64,000 nt of DNA. Origin: Burkholderia sp. WSM2232 (lineage in GTDB: Bacteria > Pseudomonadota > Gammaproteobacteria > Burkholderiales > Burkholderiaceae). A program made the position numbers and the translations under genes. The stretch covers positions 1-64,000 of the forward strand of contig NZ_AWZV01000009.1 of the NCBI RefSeq assembly GCF_000472545.1. The letters run 5' to 3'. This document shows, in pieces, positions 9,254 through 17,250 of this stretch. Numbering within the stretch: the first letter of the stretch is position 1; every line of letters starts with the position of its first letter. The notes under the pieces are model-generated. The model was not told the origin of the DNA and did not search any database. It saw only the letters and a program-made list of their open reading frames with translations.

Positions 9254-9469
9254 ATGCGCATCTTGAACGCCTTGCCGATTGCCGTTGCGTTGGTCGGCTG
9301 CGCATCGCAGCAGGCCGCGGAGCCGACCGCGCCGGTTTTCGTGACGCGCGTGGTCAATGATTGCTCCTGGATTCCCGCCGGCACCTACAGCACGCACGAC
9401 ACGCAACTGATCCGCGAATGGATGGTTGGATATGAAAAAGCGCGACGGAAGAATTGCCTGTCGCGCTGA
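9254..9469 (+). CDS. Small lipoprotein, possible phage Rz1-like (o-spanin) remnant
   Basis: A 71-residue protein with a lipoprotein signal (MRILNALPIAVALVGCASQ, lipid-modified Cys near residue 16). It has a short mature part containing a CSW motif, a DT/LI segment and a terminal Cys (RKNC). The pattern of a short lipoprotein with C-S-W and a later Cys resembles small proteins encoded after Rz in Burkholderia prophages. It follows a degenerate Rz-like frame and lies in the same island as a phage-type integrase. The assignment to lysis genes is inference from pattern and position. Confidence 0.45.
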   Translation: MRILNALPIAVALVGCASQQAAEPTAPVFVTRVVNDCSWIPAGTYSTHDTQLIREWMVGYEKARRKNCLSR

Positions 9470-9522
9470 AGCGCAGATGAGCCTATCGAATCGGCGCAGC
9501 TAGCCTGCGCCTGGCTGTCGCC

Positions 9523-9744
9523 TCACCTCAATTGTTCCGGTTTGAGATCGGGATGCATGGCGTGCAGGGGATTGAGTCCCTCCAACAGTATCTCGCCCAG
9601 AATCTTGCCGACCATCAACTGGCACGCCTGCTGTTCTTCGTCGGTCAATTGGCTCCAGATTTCCGCAAGCACGTCGTTGAGTTCGCCGCCTGCCTTGAGC
9701 AGGGCCGCGTTCATTTTTGCTGCTGCTTCGTGGTCCGCGATCAT
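9523..9744 (-). CDS. Small helical protein, coupled to the upstream Cys-rich gene
   Basis: A 73-residue, acidic, predicted all-helical cytoplasmic protein (MIADHEAAAKMNAALLKAG..., one Cys). The ATG at 9744 is chosen because it has a TGGAGAAAAGCG site and overlaps the upstream stop as ATGA. The longer frame starting at 9798 or 9858 would overlap the upstream gene widely and lacks a good site. It forms a two-gene unit with the Cys-rich secreted protein at 9741-10049. Unknown function; short length and island location suggest accessory DNA. Confidence 0.5.
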   Translation of the reverse strand: MIADHEAAAKMNAALLKAGGELNDVLAEIWSQLTDEEQQACQLMVGKILGEILLEGLNPLHAMHPDLKPEQLR

Positions 9745-10049
9745 CGCTTTTCTCCAGGTTCGGACAGCGTCGGCACGCATCGATTCTTTTTGAGGCATTC
9801 GTTCACGCACCGTTGAAATGTAACGCCGTGGTCGCGTGTGGGAAGCGTACTGATGCACTGCTCAATGCATTTACTCTTTATCCGCCGGCACCGATCGGAA
9901 TGGTTTTTCCAACCGTTAGGCCCTGACGCCAGCGCAACTGCTGCGGGAATCAATTCGGTGTTCGCCGTTTTGCCAACAGCGTGCGCCACGGCGAAGGCGC
10001 AAGAGACAGAGGCCAGCGTGATGGCCGACGCCCGTAAAAGAGCTTTCAT
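9741..10049 (-). CDS. Cysteine-rich secreted protein, unknown
   Basis: A 102-residue protein with a signal peptide (MKALLRASAITLASVSCAFA, cleavage around AHA near residue 24). The mature domain carries six cysteines in a regular array: C-x7-C-x3-C, then C-x3-C-x5-C near the C-terminus, with many Lys/Arg. That suggests disulfide bonding in the periplasm. The ATG at 10049 is favoured because GGAG lies six bases upstream. It overlaps the next gene by four bases. I do not recognise a family; it could be a small toxin-like or metal-binding periplasmic protein, but nothing proves this. Confidence 0.5.
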   Translation of the reverse strand: MKALLRASAITLASVSCAFAVAHAVGKTANTELIPAAVALASGPNGWKNHSDRCRRIKSKCIEQCISTLPTRDHGVTFQRCVNECLKKNRCVPTLSEPGEKR

Positions 10050-10222
10050 GATCATCTCCATAGAATGGCCGGAGATGGCCGCCCCATGACGACCGATTCC
10101 GGCCAATGCCCATGTTGGTTTCATGGGCAAAGAGATTTTAAAAGCTCAGCATCTGCTTACGGCAGCGTCGTGGCCCAGATCTCCTAAACCCGGTTTAGCA
10201 ACGCTTAAGACTTACAACACTT

Positions 10223-11302
10223 TCACAATTGCCCCCGAGGGGCGATGACATCAAGCCACTTCCAGTTAGCGAACTTGTCCCCGGTCTGCCTGATATGCGT
10301 GTATCTCTTCAGAGATGTCCAACTCCGGTGACCGGTGACGGCGGCCACGTGCGGAATGTTCCAGCCCATCTCGAACAACCTGCTCGTGCCTTCGTGCCGC
10401 AGGTCGTGCATGTGCAGATCGGGAATCTCGAGAAACTGGCACGCGCGCGTGAAGGCCATGCCAACGGCGTCCGTTCCGTAGGGAAAGATACGGTCGTCGA
10501 GCCGCGGCTGCGCCTGCACGATCCGCAGCGCTTCGGGCACCAAGTCGCACCAGACGTCGTTACCGATCTTCTGGCCCGGGTGCTTCAGGTCTCGCACGAG
10601 AATCCGGCTTTCGTCTGCGTCCAGATCCTTCCATTCGATGCGCAGCATTTCGTCGAGGCGACGCGTCGAAAAGATGGCGAAGCAGGTCAGGATCGCCATC
10701 GGCGCGCTGTCCGGGCGGCGCTTGCGGATGCCCTGGAAGTGGCTGAGTATCAGGTCGAGCTCGTCAAGCGTCGGCCGCCGGGAGCGCTGCGCCGACTTGC
10801 TGGTCGTCCCCAGCCGCTTCATGACCTTGCGCGCGTCGTCCATCGTCTGCATGTCGAGCGGGTAGCCCCAAGCGGGCCGCGCGATATTGAAGACCGCCGC
10901 CAGGTGCGAAATGTAGTTGGCCGCCGTTTGCGGCTTGACGTCGAGGCTCCGTGCGAACTGCACAATTTCCTGACTGCCGACCTTGCTGCATTTCATCTGA
11001 CCGATCGGCGCTTCGCTGATAGCGCCGAGGACCTGCTTCTTCGTGCGCCCGACGTCGCGCTTCGGGTCTTCGATGTAGCGCTCGATCGCCCTGGCGAGAG
11101 TCGGGTCTTCCCGCTGGGCGGACTCGAGCGCGCCCGGCTGCGCCAGCTCGCGTTCCCGTTTGTCGATCCGCGCCTGTGCCGCTGGCTTTCGGTCAAATGT
11201 CTTCGCCTTGGTATGCACCACGCTGCCGCCTTGCTTCAGGCGTATCTGGGCGGTGTACCCTATACTTTCATCCTTGCGTTGTCGTGGGGCGATTGTTCCC
11301 AT
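10223..11302 (-). CDS. Tyrosine-type site-specific integrase adjacent to dusA
   Basis: A 359-residue tyrosine recombinase. An N-terminal arm-type domain is followed by a helical core-binding domain (about 80-170) and a catalytic domain. The active-site residues are visible: Arg in FSTRRLDEMLRIEW, the box MHDLRHEG (H-x-x-R), His in TGHRSW, and the nucleophilic Tyr in SLKRYTH. It is divergent from dusA with only about 105 bases between starts. dusA 5' ends are known preferred targets of integrative elements, so this is very probably the integrase of an element inserted there. It appears intact. The distal attachment site was not found. Confidence 0.92.
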   Translation of the reverse strand: MGTIAPRQRKDESIGYTAQIRLKQGGSVVHTKAKTFDRKPAAQARIDKRERELAQPGALESAQREDPTLARAIERYIEDPKRDVGRTKKQVLGAISEAPIGQMKCSKVGSQEIVQFARSLDVKPQTAANYISHLAAVFNIARPAWGYPLDMQTMDDARKVMKRLGTTSKSAQRSRRPTLDELDLILSHFQGIRKRRPDSAPMAILTCFAIFSTRRLDEMLRIEWKDLDADESRILVRDLKHPGQKIGNDVWCDLVPEALRIVQAQPRLDDRIFPYGTDAVGMAFTRACQFLEIPDLHMHDLRHEGTSRLFEMGWNIPHVAAVTGHRSWTSLKRYTHIRQTGDKFANWKWLDVIAPRGQL

Positions 11303-11407
11303 CGCTATCTGGTGCTACATGAAGTTTTTCGGTGCTACGTCGTAGCACTCGCGCCGAACCGACGAAAACGGACTTAAACCGAGCACTCAAGAATCATCCG
11401 TAGGTCT

Positions 11408-12418
11408 ATGACTGTGCAGAAAAAACCAATGAAATCAACCCCACGGCGGGTATCGGTGGCACCCATGATGGACTGGACCGATCGTCATTGCCGCTCGCTT
11501 CATCGCATGATTTCGCGCCATACGTGGCTTTATACGGAAATGGTGACGACTGGCGCGCTGCTGCACGGCGACGTGCCGCGTCACCTCGCGTTCACGCCAG
11601 ACGAGGCGCCCGTCGCGCTGCAACTTGGCGGCAGCGAGCCAGACGATCTCGCGCGCTCGGCGAAGCTTGGCGAGCAGTGGGGTTACGACGAGATCAATCT
11701 GAACTGCGGCTGCCCGTCGGAGCGCGTGCAGCGCGGCGCCTTCGGTGCATGTTTGATGAACGAGCCGCAGCTGGTTGCCGACTGCGTGAAGGCGATGCGC
11801 GACGCGGTTGGCGTGCCGGTGACGGTCAAGCACCGGATCGGCGTGGATGCGGTCGAGGAGTACAGCTTCGTGCGCGACTTCGTCGGCACTATTGCGGACG
11901 CCGGCTGCGAGGTCTTCATCGTGCATGCGCGCAATGCGATTCTCAAAGGCCTGAGCCCGAAAGAAAATCGCGAGATTCCGCCGCTCAAGTACGACTACGC
12001 GTATCGGTTGAAGCGTGACTTTCCGCAACTGGAGATCGTCATTAACGGCGGCATCAAGACGCTCGACGAAGTGGATGCGCATCTCCAGCATGTGGATGGC
12101 GTGATGCTCGGCCGTGAGGCGTATCACAACCCGTATCTGCTCGCCGATGTCGACGCGCGCTTCTATGGTTCGGCCGAGGCGCCGCTCGCGCGCGAGCAGG
12201 TGGAAGCGAAGCTAATCGAGTACTGTGGCGTGGAGATGGCGCGCGGCACGTATCTCGGTGCCATCACGCGTCACGCGCTCGGCCTTTATCGCGGCGAAGC
12301 CGGTGCGCGCGGCTGGCGCCGTGTGCTGTCCGACAGCAAACGTCTCGCTGCGCGCGACCTCGCTATCTTCGACGAGGCGCGACAACATCTGCGTGAGCCG
12401 GCCGAAATTTTTGAATAA
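11408..12418 (+). CDS. dusA: tRNA-dihydrouridine synthase A
   Basis: A 336-residue flavoenzyme that reduces uridine in the tRNA D-loop using NADPH. The N-terminal RRVSVAPMMDWTDRHCR, the active-site Cys segment NCGCPSERVQRGAFGACLM and the FMN-binding NGGIKTLDE are typical of DusA. An in-frame ATG at 11429 is an alternative start. The integrase next door lies at its 5' end, so the first codons and promoter may derive from the inserted element. tRNA-His lies 120 bases downstream in the same direction. Confidence 0.95.
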   Translation: MTVQKKPMKSTPRRVSVAPMMDWTDRHCRSLHRMISRHTWLYTEMVTTGALLHGDVPRHLAFTPDEAPVALQLGGSEPDDLARSAKLGEQWGYDEINLNCGCPSERVQRGAFGACLMNEPQLVADCVKAMRDAVGVPVTVKHRIGVDAVEEYSFVRDFVGTIADAGCEVFIVHARNAILKGLSPKENREIPPLKYDYAYRLKRDFPQLEIVINGGIKTLDEVDAHLQHVDGVMLGREAYHNPYLLADVDARFYGSAEAPLAREQVEAKLIEYCGVEMARGTYLGAITRHALGLYRGEAGARGWRRVLSDSKRLAARDLAIFDEARQHLREPAEIFE

Positions 12419-12446
12419 AGGACTAGGCAAACCGCGTTCGTGTTCG

Positions 12447-12452
12447 TATAAT
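12447..12452 (+). promoter_or_regulatory. Possible -10 element for tRNA-His
   Basis: A TATAAT hexamer lies about 87 bases before the mature tRNA, after the dusA stop. No good -35 match is visible at the expected distance, so this is only a candidate; co-transcription with dusA is the alternative. Confidence 0.35.
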
Positions 12453-12538
12453 CTCGTTTCTTCGTTGGCGAGCCGGGTTTTCAAGCTGTTTTCAGCAGTT
12501 ATTTGAGCAGTTTTCGGCGAGTCAAAGCAGATATCAGT

Positions 12539-12615
12539 GGTGGCTGTAGCTCAGTTGGTAGAGTCCAGGATTGTGATTCCTGTTGTCGTGGGTTCGAGCC
12601 CCATCAGCCACCCCA
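12539..12615 (+). tRNA. tRNA-His (GTG)
   Basis: A full cloverleaf is visible. The acceptor stem GTGGCTG pairs with CAGCCAC, the extra G-1 faces C73, the anticodon stem CAGGA/TCCTG encloses loop TTGTGAT (anticodon GTG), and the T-arm has GGTTCGAGCC. The CCA end is encoded. Position 10-25 is a G-T wobble. Confidence 0.97.
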
Positions 12616-12647
12616 AAGAATTTAGCGTTAGATCAAAGCTTTAAACG

Positions 12648-12683
12648 ACGGCACTGTGAAGAAACACAGTGCCGTTTTTGTTT
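12648..12683 (+). terminator. Rho-independent terminator after tRNA-His
   Basis: A perfect 11-bp stem (ACGGCACTGTG / CACAGTGCCGT) with an AAGAAA loop, followed by TTTTTGTTT. It lies about 33 bases after the tRNA. Confidence 0.9.
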
Positions 12684-12721
12684 GCGATTCCCGCGAAAAT
12701 TTCCATTTTCGGAATCGAGCG

Positions 12722-13046
12722 GCACCCCTCGCTCATACGCCATAGCACATCATCCTTGCATCCATCCGCTACGTCCGTGGCGTCGATGTCGGACGCGCGC
12801 ACGTCGCCGAAGATTTCGAGCAGCTTGAGCGAACACTGCGTGTAGTCGGCGCGCGCGTACTTCGAATATCGCTTCCAGCCGGGTGTCTCCTGACGCTGCG
12901 CCCAAAGCCGACGGATCGTGCCGATGTCGTCGCCGGTGCCCGCAAAGTCTCTTCTGGTATAAATTCCCTGACCAATCGAATTCGGTCACCTGGGTGAACG
13001 GCCCGTTGGGACTGGCATCGCGATCGCGCTTGGCCGTGGGCATCAA
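12722..13046 (-). pseudogene. Truncated, frameshifted tyrosine integrase fragment
   Basis: On the minus strand, about 12722-12960 reads a sequence like the core-binding domain of a phage integrase (GTIRRLWAQRQETPGWKRYSK, then YTQCSLKLLEIFGDVRASD). The segment just upstream (ending DWSGNLYQKR at about 12960-13046) is in a different frame, so at least one frameshift is present. The catalytic domain is absent. It sits beside tRNA-His, a common integration site, and is best read as the relic of an older insertion. The identity rests on pattern recognition, not a search. Confidence 0.5.
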
Positions 13047-13762
13047 CTTCGATGGTATGACTCATACGCTTACCCGATCCATTGCGGGGCAAGGAAGCAA
13101 ATTTGCCGAAGGTGTGGGGCAGATCGCGAGTGCAGGCGCTCCAGAACTCTGAAGCGTTGTCGCACTGAATTCGGCAGCGGCTGCCAATTGCCGGTTCATC
13201 TGCCAGGTCCCATAGCCGAACGCTAGGGGAAAGACCTAATAAGAGGTAGCAACTGTTTTTGCCTCTCTCTGCGCTTCAATAAGGTATACCGCATCGGTTG
13301 GATGGAACAGCCTACCGTGCCGCAGGAGGGTTGCTGGGACTGCGCACTGGGAGCCGGTTGGACATACTGCTGTACCCCCGAGGACCAGCGAATCACCCTC
13401 CGTATTCGACGACTATCGCAGTTGGCTGCTTTTTATTCCTGAACGCGCAGTCTATCCGGCGCCGCATGAGCAGCCACTGCCTGCAATCATCAGCGTCTCG
13501 ACAAAAGACCTAAAAACTCCCCCGCGCCAAATCCCGCCTTTCCGATTTTCAATGCGCAAATGATGGATGCGCTAACGCCCTACGGTGACTGACCACGCTG
13601 GACATTAGCAGGCGCGCGGGGTGTCTCGTAGCAGTTCTTTCAAGAAATTCCTGTGTAATATTGGCGTGCTAGGCTTTTCGAATGCGCTTGAGAAGTGCGC
13701 ATTTGCAGGGAATAACGGTCAACATTTCAATAATCAAGGACCCCCGAGAGAGGCCATGCGAC
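13047..13762. other. Region without a recognised gene
   Basis: About 700 bases between the integrase relic and the methyltransferase. A 71-codon frame at 13298-13513 is open but has no ribosome binding site or recognisable motif. I see no repeats or RNA gene. Composition becomes less GC-rich toward 13700. Probably decayed accessory DNA. Confidence 0.5.
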
Positions 13763-14494
13763 ATGCATAATCTGAATTGGAAGAATGAAACCGACTTCGA
13801 GATGGGCGGGTACACCTTGCGCATGCATTATGAGCACGGTGGCAGCAAGATAAAATCGGAAGGGAATGAGTTCCTTCTAATGAAGGCAAAAAATTTTCTC
13901 GGACACTACACATCGCTTCGTCCGGAAGATTGCCGAAAAGTGCTTGAGTTAGGTGTTTACCAGGGCGGCTCGTTTGTCTTTCTCGATCAACTTCTTGAGC
14001 CCGAAAAGATCTCTGCGCTGGAGTTGTCCACGACGACGATCCCTGCGCTGGATCAGTATGTCGAGAAGAATTCCGGCCGCGCGAAGATTTACTACGGCAC
14101 GTCGCAGGACGACGTATCGAAGCTCCACCAGATAGTGGATGAAGATTTCGGTGGTGAACTGGACCTGGTGGTAGACGACGCTTCGCACTTTTACGAGCAA
14201 ACGAAGACGTCGTTTAAGACTCTTTTTCCCCTGGTTCGCCCCGGCGGCCTTTACATCATTGAAGATTGGAACTGGGCGTTTCAAGACGCGTTCCAATCGC
14301 CTGATAACGGCTGGTTTGGAGTCCCATCTCCGGCGAATCTGATGATCGAACTGCTGGAGGAAATGACCCGCAACGGCATGATTTCCGATATAGAGGTCCA
14401 TCGAGAATTGTGGAAAATTCGTCGATCGACCGTTAAGGACGGCGAGATCTTTGCCTCACAGGGACGCAGAGGAAGGTCCATCGGGCTGCTGTAA
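13763..14494 (+). CDS. Class I SAM-dependent methyltransferase, likely acquired
   Basis: A 243-residue Rossmann-type methyltransferase. Motif I is KVLELGVYQGGSFVF (about residues 54-68), an acidic residue ends the second strand (ISALELS), motif IV is LDLVVDDASHFYEQ, and motif VI is LVRPGGLYIIEDWNW. This arrangement fits the Methyltransf_24 / cephalosporin-hydroxylase-like group that often acts on sugars or natural products. ATG 13763 has a GAGAGAGG site; the upstream frame is ignored. Base composition is lower in GC than neighbours, it has its own terminator, and it is flanked by integrase and IS relics, so horizontal transfer is likely. Substrate unknown. Confidence 0.8.
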   Translation: MHNLNWKNETDFEMGGYTLRMHYEHGGSKIKSEGNEFLLMKAKNFLGHYTSLRPEDCRKVLELGVYQGGSFVFLDQLLEPEKISALELSTTTIPALDQYVEKNSGRAKIYYGTSQDDVSKLHQIVDEDFGGELDLVVDDASHFYEQTKTSFKTLFPLVRPGGLYIIEDWNWAFQDAFQSPDNGWFGVPSPANLMIELLEEMTRNGMISDIEVHRELWKIRRSTVKDGEIFASQGRRGRSIGLL

Positions 14495-14499
14495 CGAAG

Positions 14500-14525
14500 A
14501 GTCCCAGTCAAAACTGGGACTTTTT
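14500..14525 (+). terminator. Rho-independent terminator of the methyltransferase gene
   Basis: A perfect 8-bp stem (AGTCCCAG / CTGGGACT) with a TCAAAA loop, followed by five Ts, six bases after the stop. Confidence 0.9.
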
Positions 14526-14594
14526 ATATCAGCGCCAAATTGTGACGAGGTCAGCAACGTGGTCGTCTCGGGATAGGAAGGTGCGGACCAAATC

Positions 14595-14998
14595 TTGGAC
14601 TACCTGGAGGCAGTCCATGTACTCGTATGGAGCGCGCATTCGGGGGTTCGGCTCTATCTGAAGTTGGGAGAGCGCATCAGGGCGACGATCGTGCAGTTGG
14701 GTTATCCGACAAGGGACTTCCTGAAGGCCTGGCCTCGTGAAAACGAACAGTGTCGCGATTTACAAACTGGCTATATTCCTGCCACGCCGAGGTCGTCGGC
14801 CGAACAGGAGCAAGGCTGCCGTCGATCATCCTGTGAGCCATGACCGTTGTGCCGCGGCACCTTTGAGGGCTTTCGGGCTATCCGAGTCGCGGGCCCTCTT
14901 GCAGCCTCGATTGAAGACTGTGTCCCGAGATCGGAAAACCTCTGGTCGGCAGAGGAACTGGCAGCGTTGCGAAATCGCAGCGGTGAAAGCGGGCGGCG
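14595..14998 (+). pseudogene. IS3-family transposase orfA remnant (frameshifted)
   Basis: The first frame (14595 to about 14812) reads VRLYLKLGERIRATIVQLGY followed by a WPREN-EQ segment, the helix-turn-helix start of an IS3-type OrfA. After about 14815 the similarity continues in another frame as AAVDHPVSHDRCAAAPLRAF and ALLQPRLKTVSRDRKTSGRQ. Thus one frameshift splits it and several positions are degraded. No OrfB catalytic domain and no terminal inverted repeats were found, so the element is dead. Confidence 0.75.
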
Positions 14999-15235
14999 AA
15001 TCGAGCTTGCCCGCAGTTCCTGCTTCTATCGTACCCATCTGCTTGTCGTTGACAGGCATGGATGAGGCGAGAGGTCTCCGTCTCGAAGAAGGCGGCGCGA
15101 TGTTTGATGCGGCTGCCAGGTGTGACCGCGGCCACCACCAGACTACGTCGCTACGGCACCTATCATGGAGAAACAGGTCCTGCGGCGGAAAATCTCATGA
15201 ATCTTGATTTCTGTGCAGCAGCACGAATCAAAATA
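14999..15235. other. Remainder of the gap before the Gly-rich lipoprotein gene
   Basis: No gene or structured element is supported here; it may contain further decayed IS sequence. Confidence 0.4.
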
Positions 15236-15565
15236 TTAATGGCTGCGTCCTCCGCCGTGCCAACCGCCGCCGCTCCACGAACTGCCGCCTCGCGATCCGC
15301 CATAGCCGCCGCCGTGCCAGTTACCGCCGTGGCCGCCATGCCAGCCGCCGCCGCGCCAATGGTCGCCGCCGTAGCAACAGCGCCCACCCCAATTGCCCCA
15401 GATGCCGACCGTGCCGTACACGGGCGCATACGGTGCGCCGTATGCATAGCCGTAGTCAGGGTAATAAGGTTGTGCGTAGCCGTAGTCATACGCCGGCGCA
15501 ACAGCGCATCCGCCAGCGGCTGCCGCCAGGGCCAGCAATACCACCGATGCCAGGAACCTGCTCAC
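15236..15565 (-). CDS. Glycine/tyrosine/histidine-rich lipoprotein
   Basis: A 109-residue protein starting at a GTG (15565) that has a GGGAGA site five bases upstream. The N-terminus (VSRFLASVVLLALAAAAGGC) is a lipoprotein signal with the modified Cys near residue 20. The mature part has Tyr-rich YGYA/YAYGA repeats, two adjacent Cys, and then about 45 residues rich in Gly, His, Ser and Trp (HWRGGGWHGGHGGNWHGGG). This composition suggests a flexible surface-exposed or metal-binding tail. No enzyme domain. Similar Gly-rich lipoproteins occur in Burkholderia, but the function is unknown. Confidence 0.65.
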   Translation of the reverse strand: MSRFLASVVLLALAAAAGGCAVAPAYDYGYAQPYYPDYGYAYGAPYAPVYGTVGIWGNWGGRCCYGGDHWRGGGWHGGHGGNWHGGGYGGSRGGSSWSGGGWHGGGRSH

Positions 15566-15810
15566 GATCGTCTCCCCGTCCTCATATGGAGATTGAGAAA
15601 GGTCGCGGGCGAAGGAGTTCAGCCGTATTTGTGTCTGCGCGTTACCGCGTGCGGCTGCGCTGCGGTCGGTCCGTTCTCTCCATTCTCTAGCCTCATTGTC
15701 ACGCCGCCACGTGTGAGGACTGCCGCCGCTGCGAGCACTGCCCGCCGGTGCTCCGGGTGGTAACCGTTGGTAAATTTCTGTGCCGCGCCACGATGCGGCG
15801 CGAGCACTCG

Positions 15811-16044
15811 TCATCGGACAGACGAGGAGGCCTGGCGTTGTCGCAAAGGCTCTATCAGCGACGACAAGCCGTTGTGATCGATTTCGTGCATCAGCGCAAG
15901 CAACCGACCGATCTCGCCCGGTGGAAAGCCCTGACTCGCGAACCAGTTCAGGTAATGGCCGGGCAGATCGGCAATGAGGCGGCCTTTGTACTTGCCGAAA
16001 GGCATCGTGCGCGTGACCAGCAGTTCGAGGTGTTCAGGATTCAC
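15811..16044 (-). CDS. DUF3820 family protein
   Basis: A 77-residue protein containing the DUF3820 core TMPFGKYKGRLIADLPGHYL followed by W-x10-GEIGRLL and HEIDHNGL. Members have been annotated as putative quorum-sensing-regulated virulence factors, but the biochemical role is unclear. I chose the GTG at 16044 because it gives the common VNPEHLELLVTRTMPFG start; the frame remains open to 16116. It is divergent from the aldo-keto reductase gene. Confidence 0.7.
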   Translation of the reverse strand: MNPEHLELLVTRTMPFGKYKGRLIADLPGHYLNWFASQGFPPGEIGRLLALMHEIDHNGLSSLIEPLRQRQASSSVR

Positions 16045-16065
16045 TATGTCGACCGACGCGGAAAA

Positions 16066-16095
16066 GGGTTGAGTGCAGCGGGGTTGAGTGCAGCG
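16066..16095. repeat. 15-bp direct duplication
   Basis: GGGTTGAGTGCAGCG occurs twice in tandem, between the DUF3820 gene and the aldo-keto reductase. It lies upstream of the preferred GTG start of the former. Confidence 0.9.
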
Positions 16096-16197
16096 CCCTC
16101 GGAGGCCAGCCAGCACGGCATTCTAGCCTCCCTGCAGGCATCGCGCCGCCGTGGTAACGTCGGCGGTTTATGTTCATACAACGATAGGACAGCTTCC

Positions 16198-17250
16198 ATG
16201 GAATACCGCAGACTCGGCGATTCGAACGTGCAGGTCAGCCTGATCGGGCTCGGCACCATGACGTGGGGCGAGCAGAACAGCGAGCAGGAAGCGCACGCGC
16301 AGATCGACTACGCGCTCGATCACGGCGTCAACCTGATCGATACCGCTGAGATGTATCCGGTCCCTCCGCGCGCGGAGACGCAGGGTTCGACCGAGCGTTT
16401 CATCGGCACATGGCTCGCGCAGCATCGCAGCGCGCGCGAGAAAATCGTGCTGGCCACCAAGATCGCCGGGCCCGCGCGTCAGCCGCACAACCCGCGCCAT
16501 ATCCGCGGCGAAACCAACCAGTTCGACCGCAAGAATCTCACCGAGGCGCTCGAGGACAGCCTCAAGCGTCTGCAAACGGATTACGTCGATCTTTACCAGC
16601 TGCACTGGCCGGACCGCAACACGATGACATTCGGCCGGCCGGCGTATCCATGGGTCGACGACGAATACACCGTGCCGATCGAAGAAACGCTCTCCGTGCT
16701 CGGCGATTTCGTGAAGGCGGGCAAGGTGCGCCATGTGGGCGTCTCTAACGAAACGCCGTGGGGTGTCGCGCAGTTTTTGCGTGCGTCGGAGAAGCTTGGC
16801 TTGCCACGCATCGTCAGTATCCAGAACCCGTACAGTTTGCTCAATCGCACTTACGAAGCGGGGCTCTCCGAATTCGCACATCGCGACAATATCGGCCTGC
16901 TTGCGTATTCGCCGCTCGCGTTCGGCTGGTTGACGGGCAAGTACGAGGGCGGGGCGCGCCCGGTCGGCGCGCGCATTTCTCTGTTCGAGCGCTTTCAGCG
17001 CTACAGCAAGCCGCAAGCGATTCAGGCCACTTCGCGTTACGTCGAGCTGGCGAAGCGTCACGGACTGTCACCGGCCCAGTTGGCGCTCGCCTTCGTCAAT
17101 AGCCGGCCGTTCGTGACGAGCAATCTGATCGGCGCAACCTCGCTCGCTCAGTTGAAGGAAAACGTTGCGAGCGTCGACGTCAAGCTGCCGCAAGACGTGC
17201 TCGATGAAATCGACGCATTGCATCAGTTGCAGCCGAACCCGGCGCCTTGA
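16198..17250 (+). CDS. NADP(H)-dependent aldo-keto reductase (Tas family)
   Basis: A 350-residue TIM-barrel aldo/keto reductase of the Tas/YghZ-like group. The catalytic tetrad is visible: Asp in NLIDTAEMYPVP (Tyr included), Lys in VLATKIAG, and His in LYQLHWPDR. NADP-binding motifs occur near the C-terminus (SNLIGATSLAQLKEN). Length matches Tas (346). The ATG at 16198 starts MEYRRLGDSNVQVS, as expected, although the frame is open far upstream. The substrate in vivo is unknown for the family. Confidence 0.9.
   Translation: MEYRRLGDSNVQVSLIGLGTMTWGEQNSEQEAHAQIDYALDHGVNLIDTAEMYPVPPRAETQGSTERFIGTWLAQHRSAREKIVLATKIAGPARQPHNPRHIRGETNQFDRKNLTEALEDSLKRLQTDYVDLYQLHWPDRNTMTFGRPAYPWVDDEYTVPIEETLSVLGDFVKAGKVRHVGVSNETPWGVAQFLRASEKLGLPRIVSIQNPYSLLNRTYEAGLSEFAHRDNIGLLAYSPLAFGWLTGKYEGGARPVGARISLFERFQRYSKPQAIQATSRYVELAKRHGLSPAQLALAFVNSRPFVTSNLIGATSLAQLKENVASVDVKLPQDVLDEIDALHQLQPNPAP

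Noticed and set aside
10050..11460. A second attachment site copy of the dusA 5' end in the island
   Set aside because: I looked for repeats of ATGGACTGGACCGATCG and nearby words to the left of the integrase and found only weak partial matches (for example near 10085), too short to claim an att site.
13298..13513. 71-codon open frame as a gene
   Set aside because: No ribosome binding site, odd composition, no similarity pattern, and it lies in decayed island sequence.
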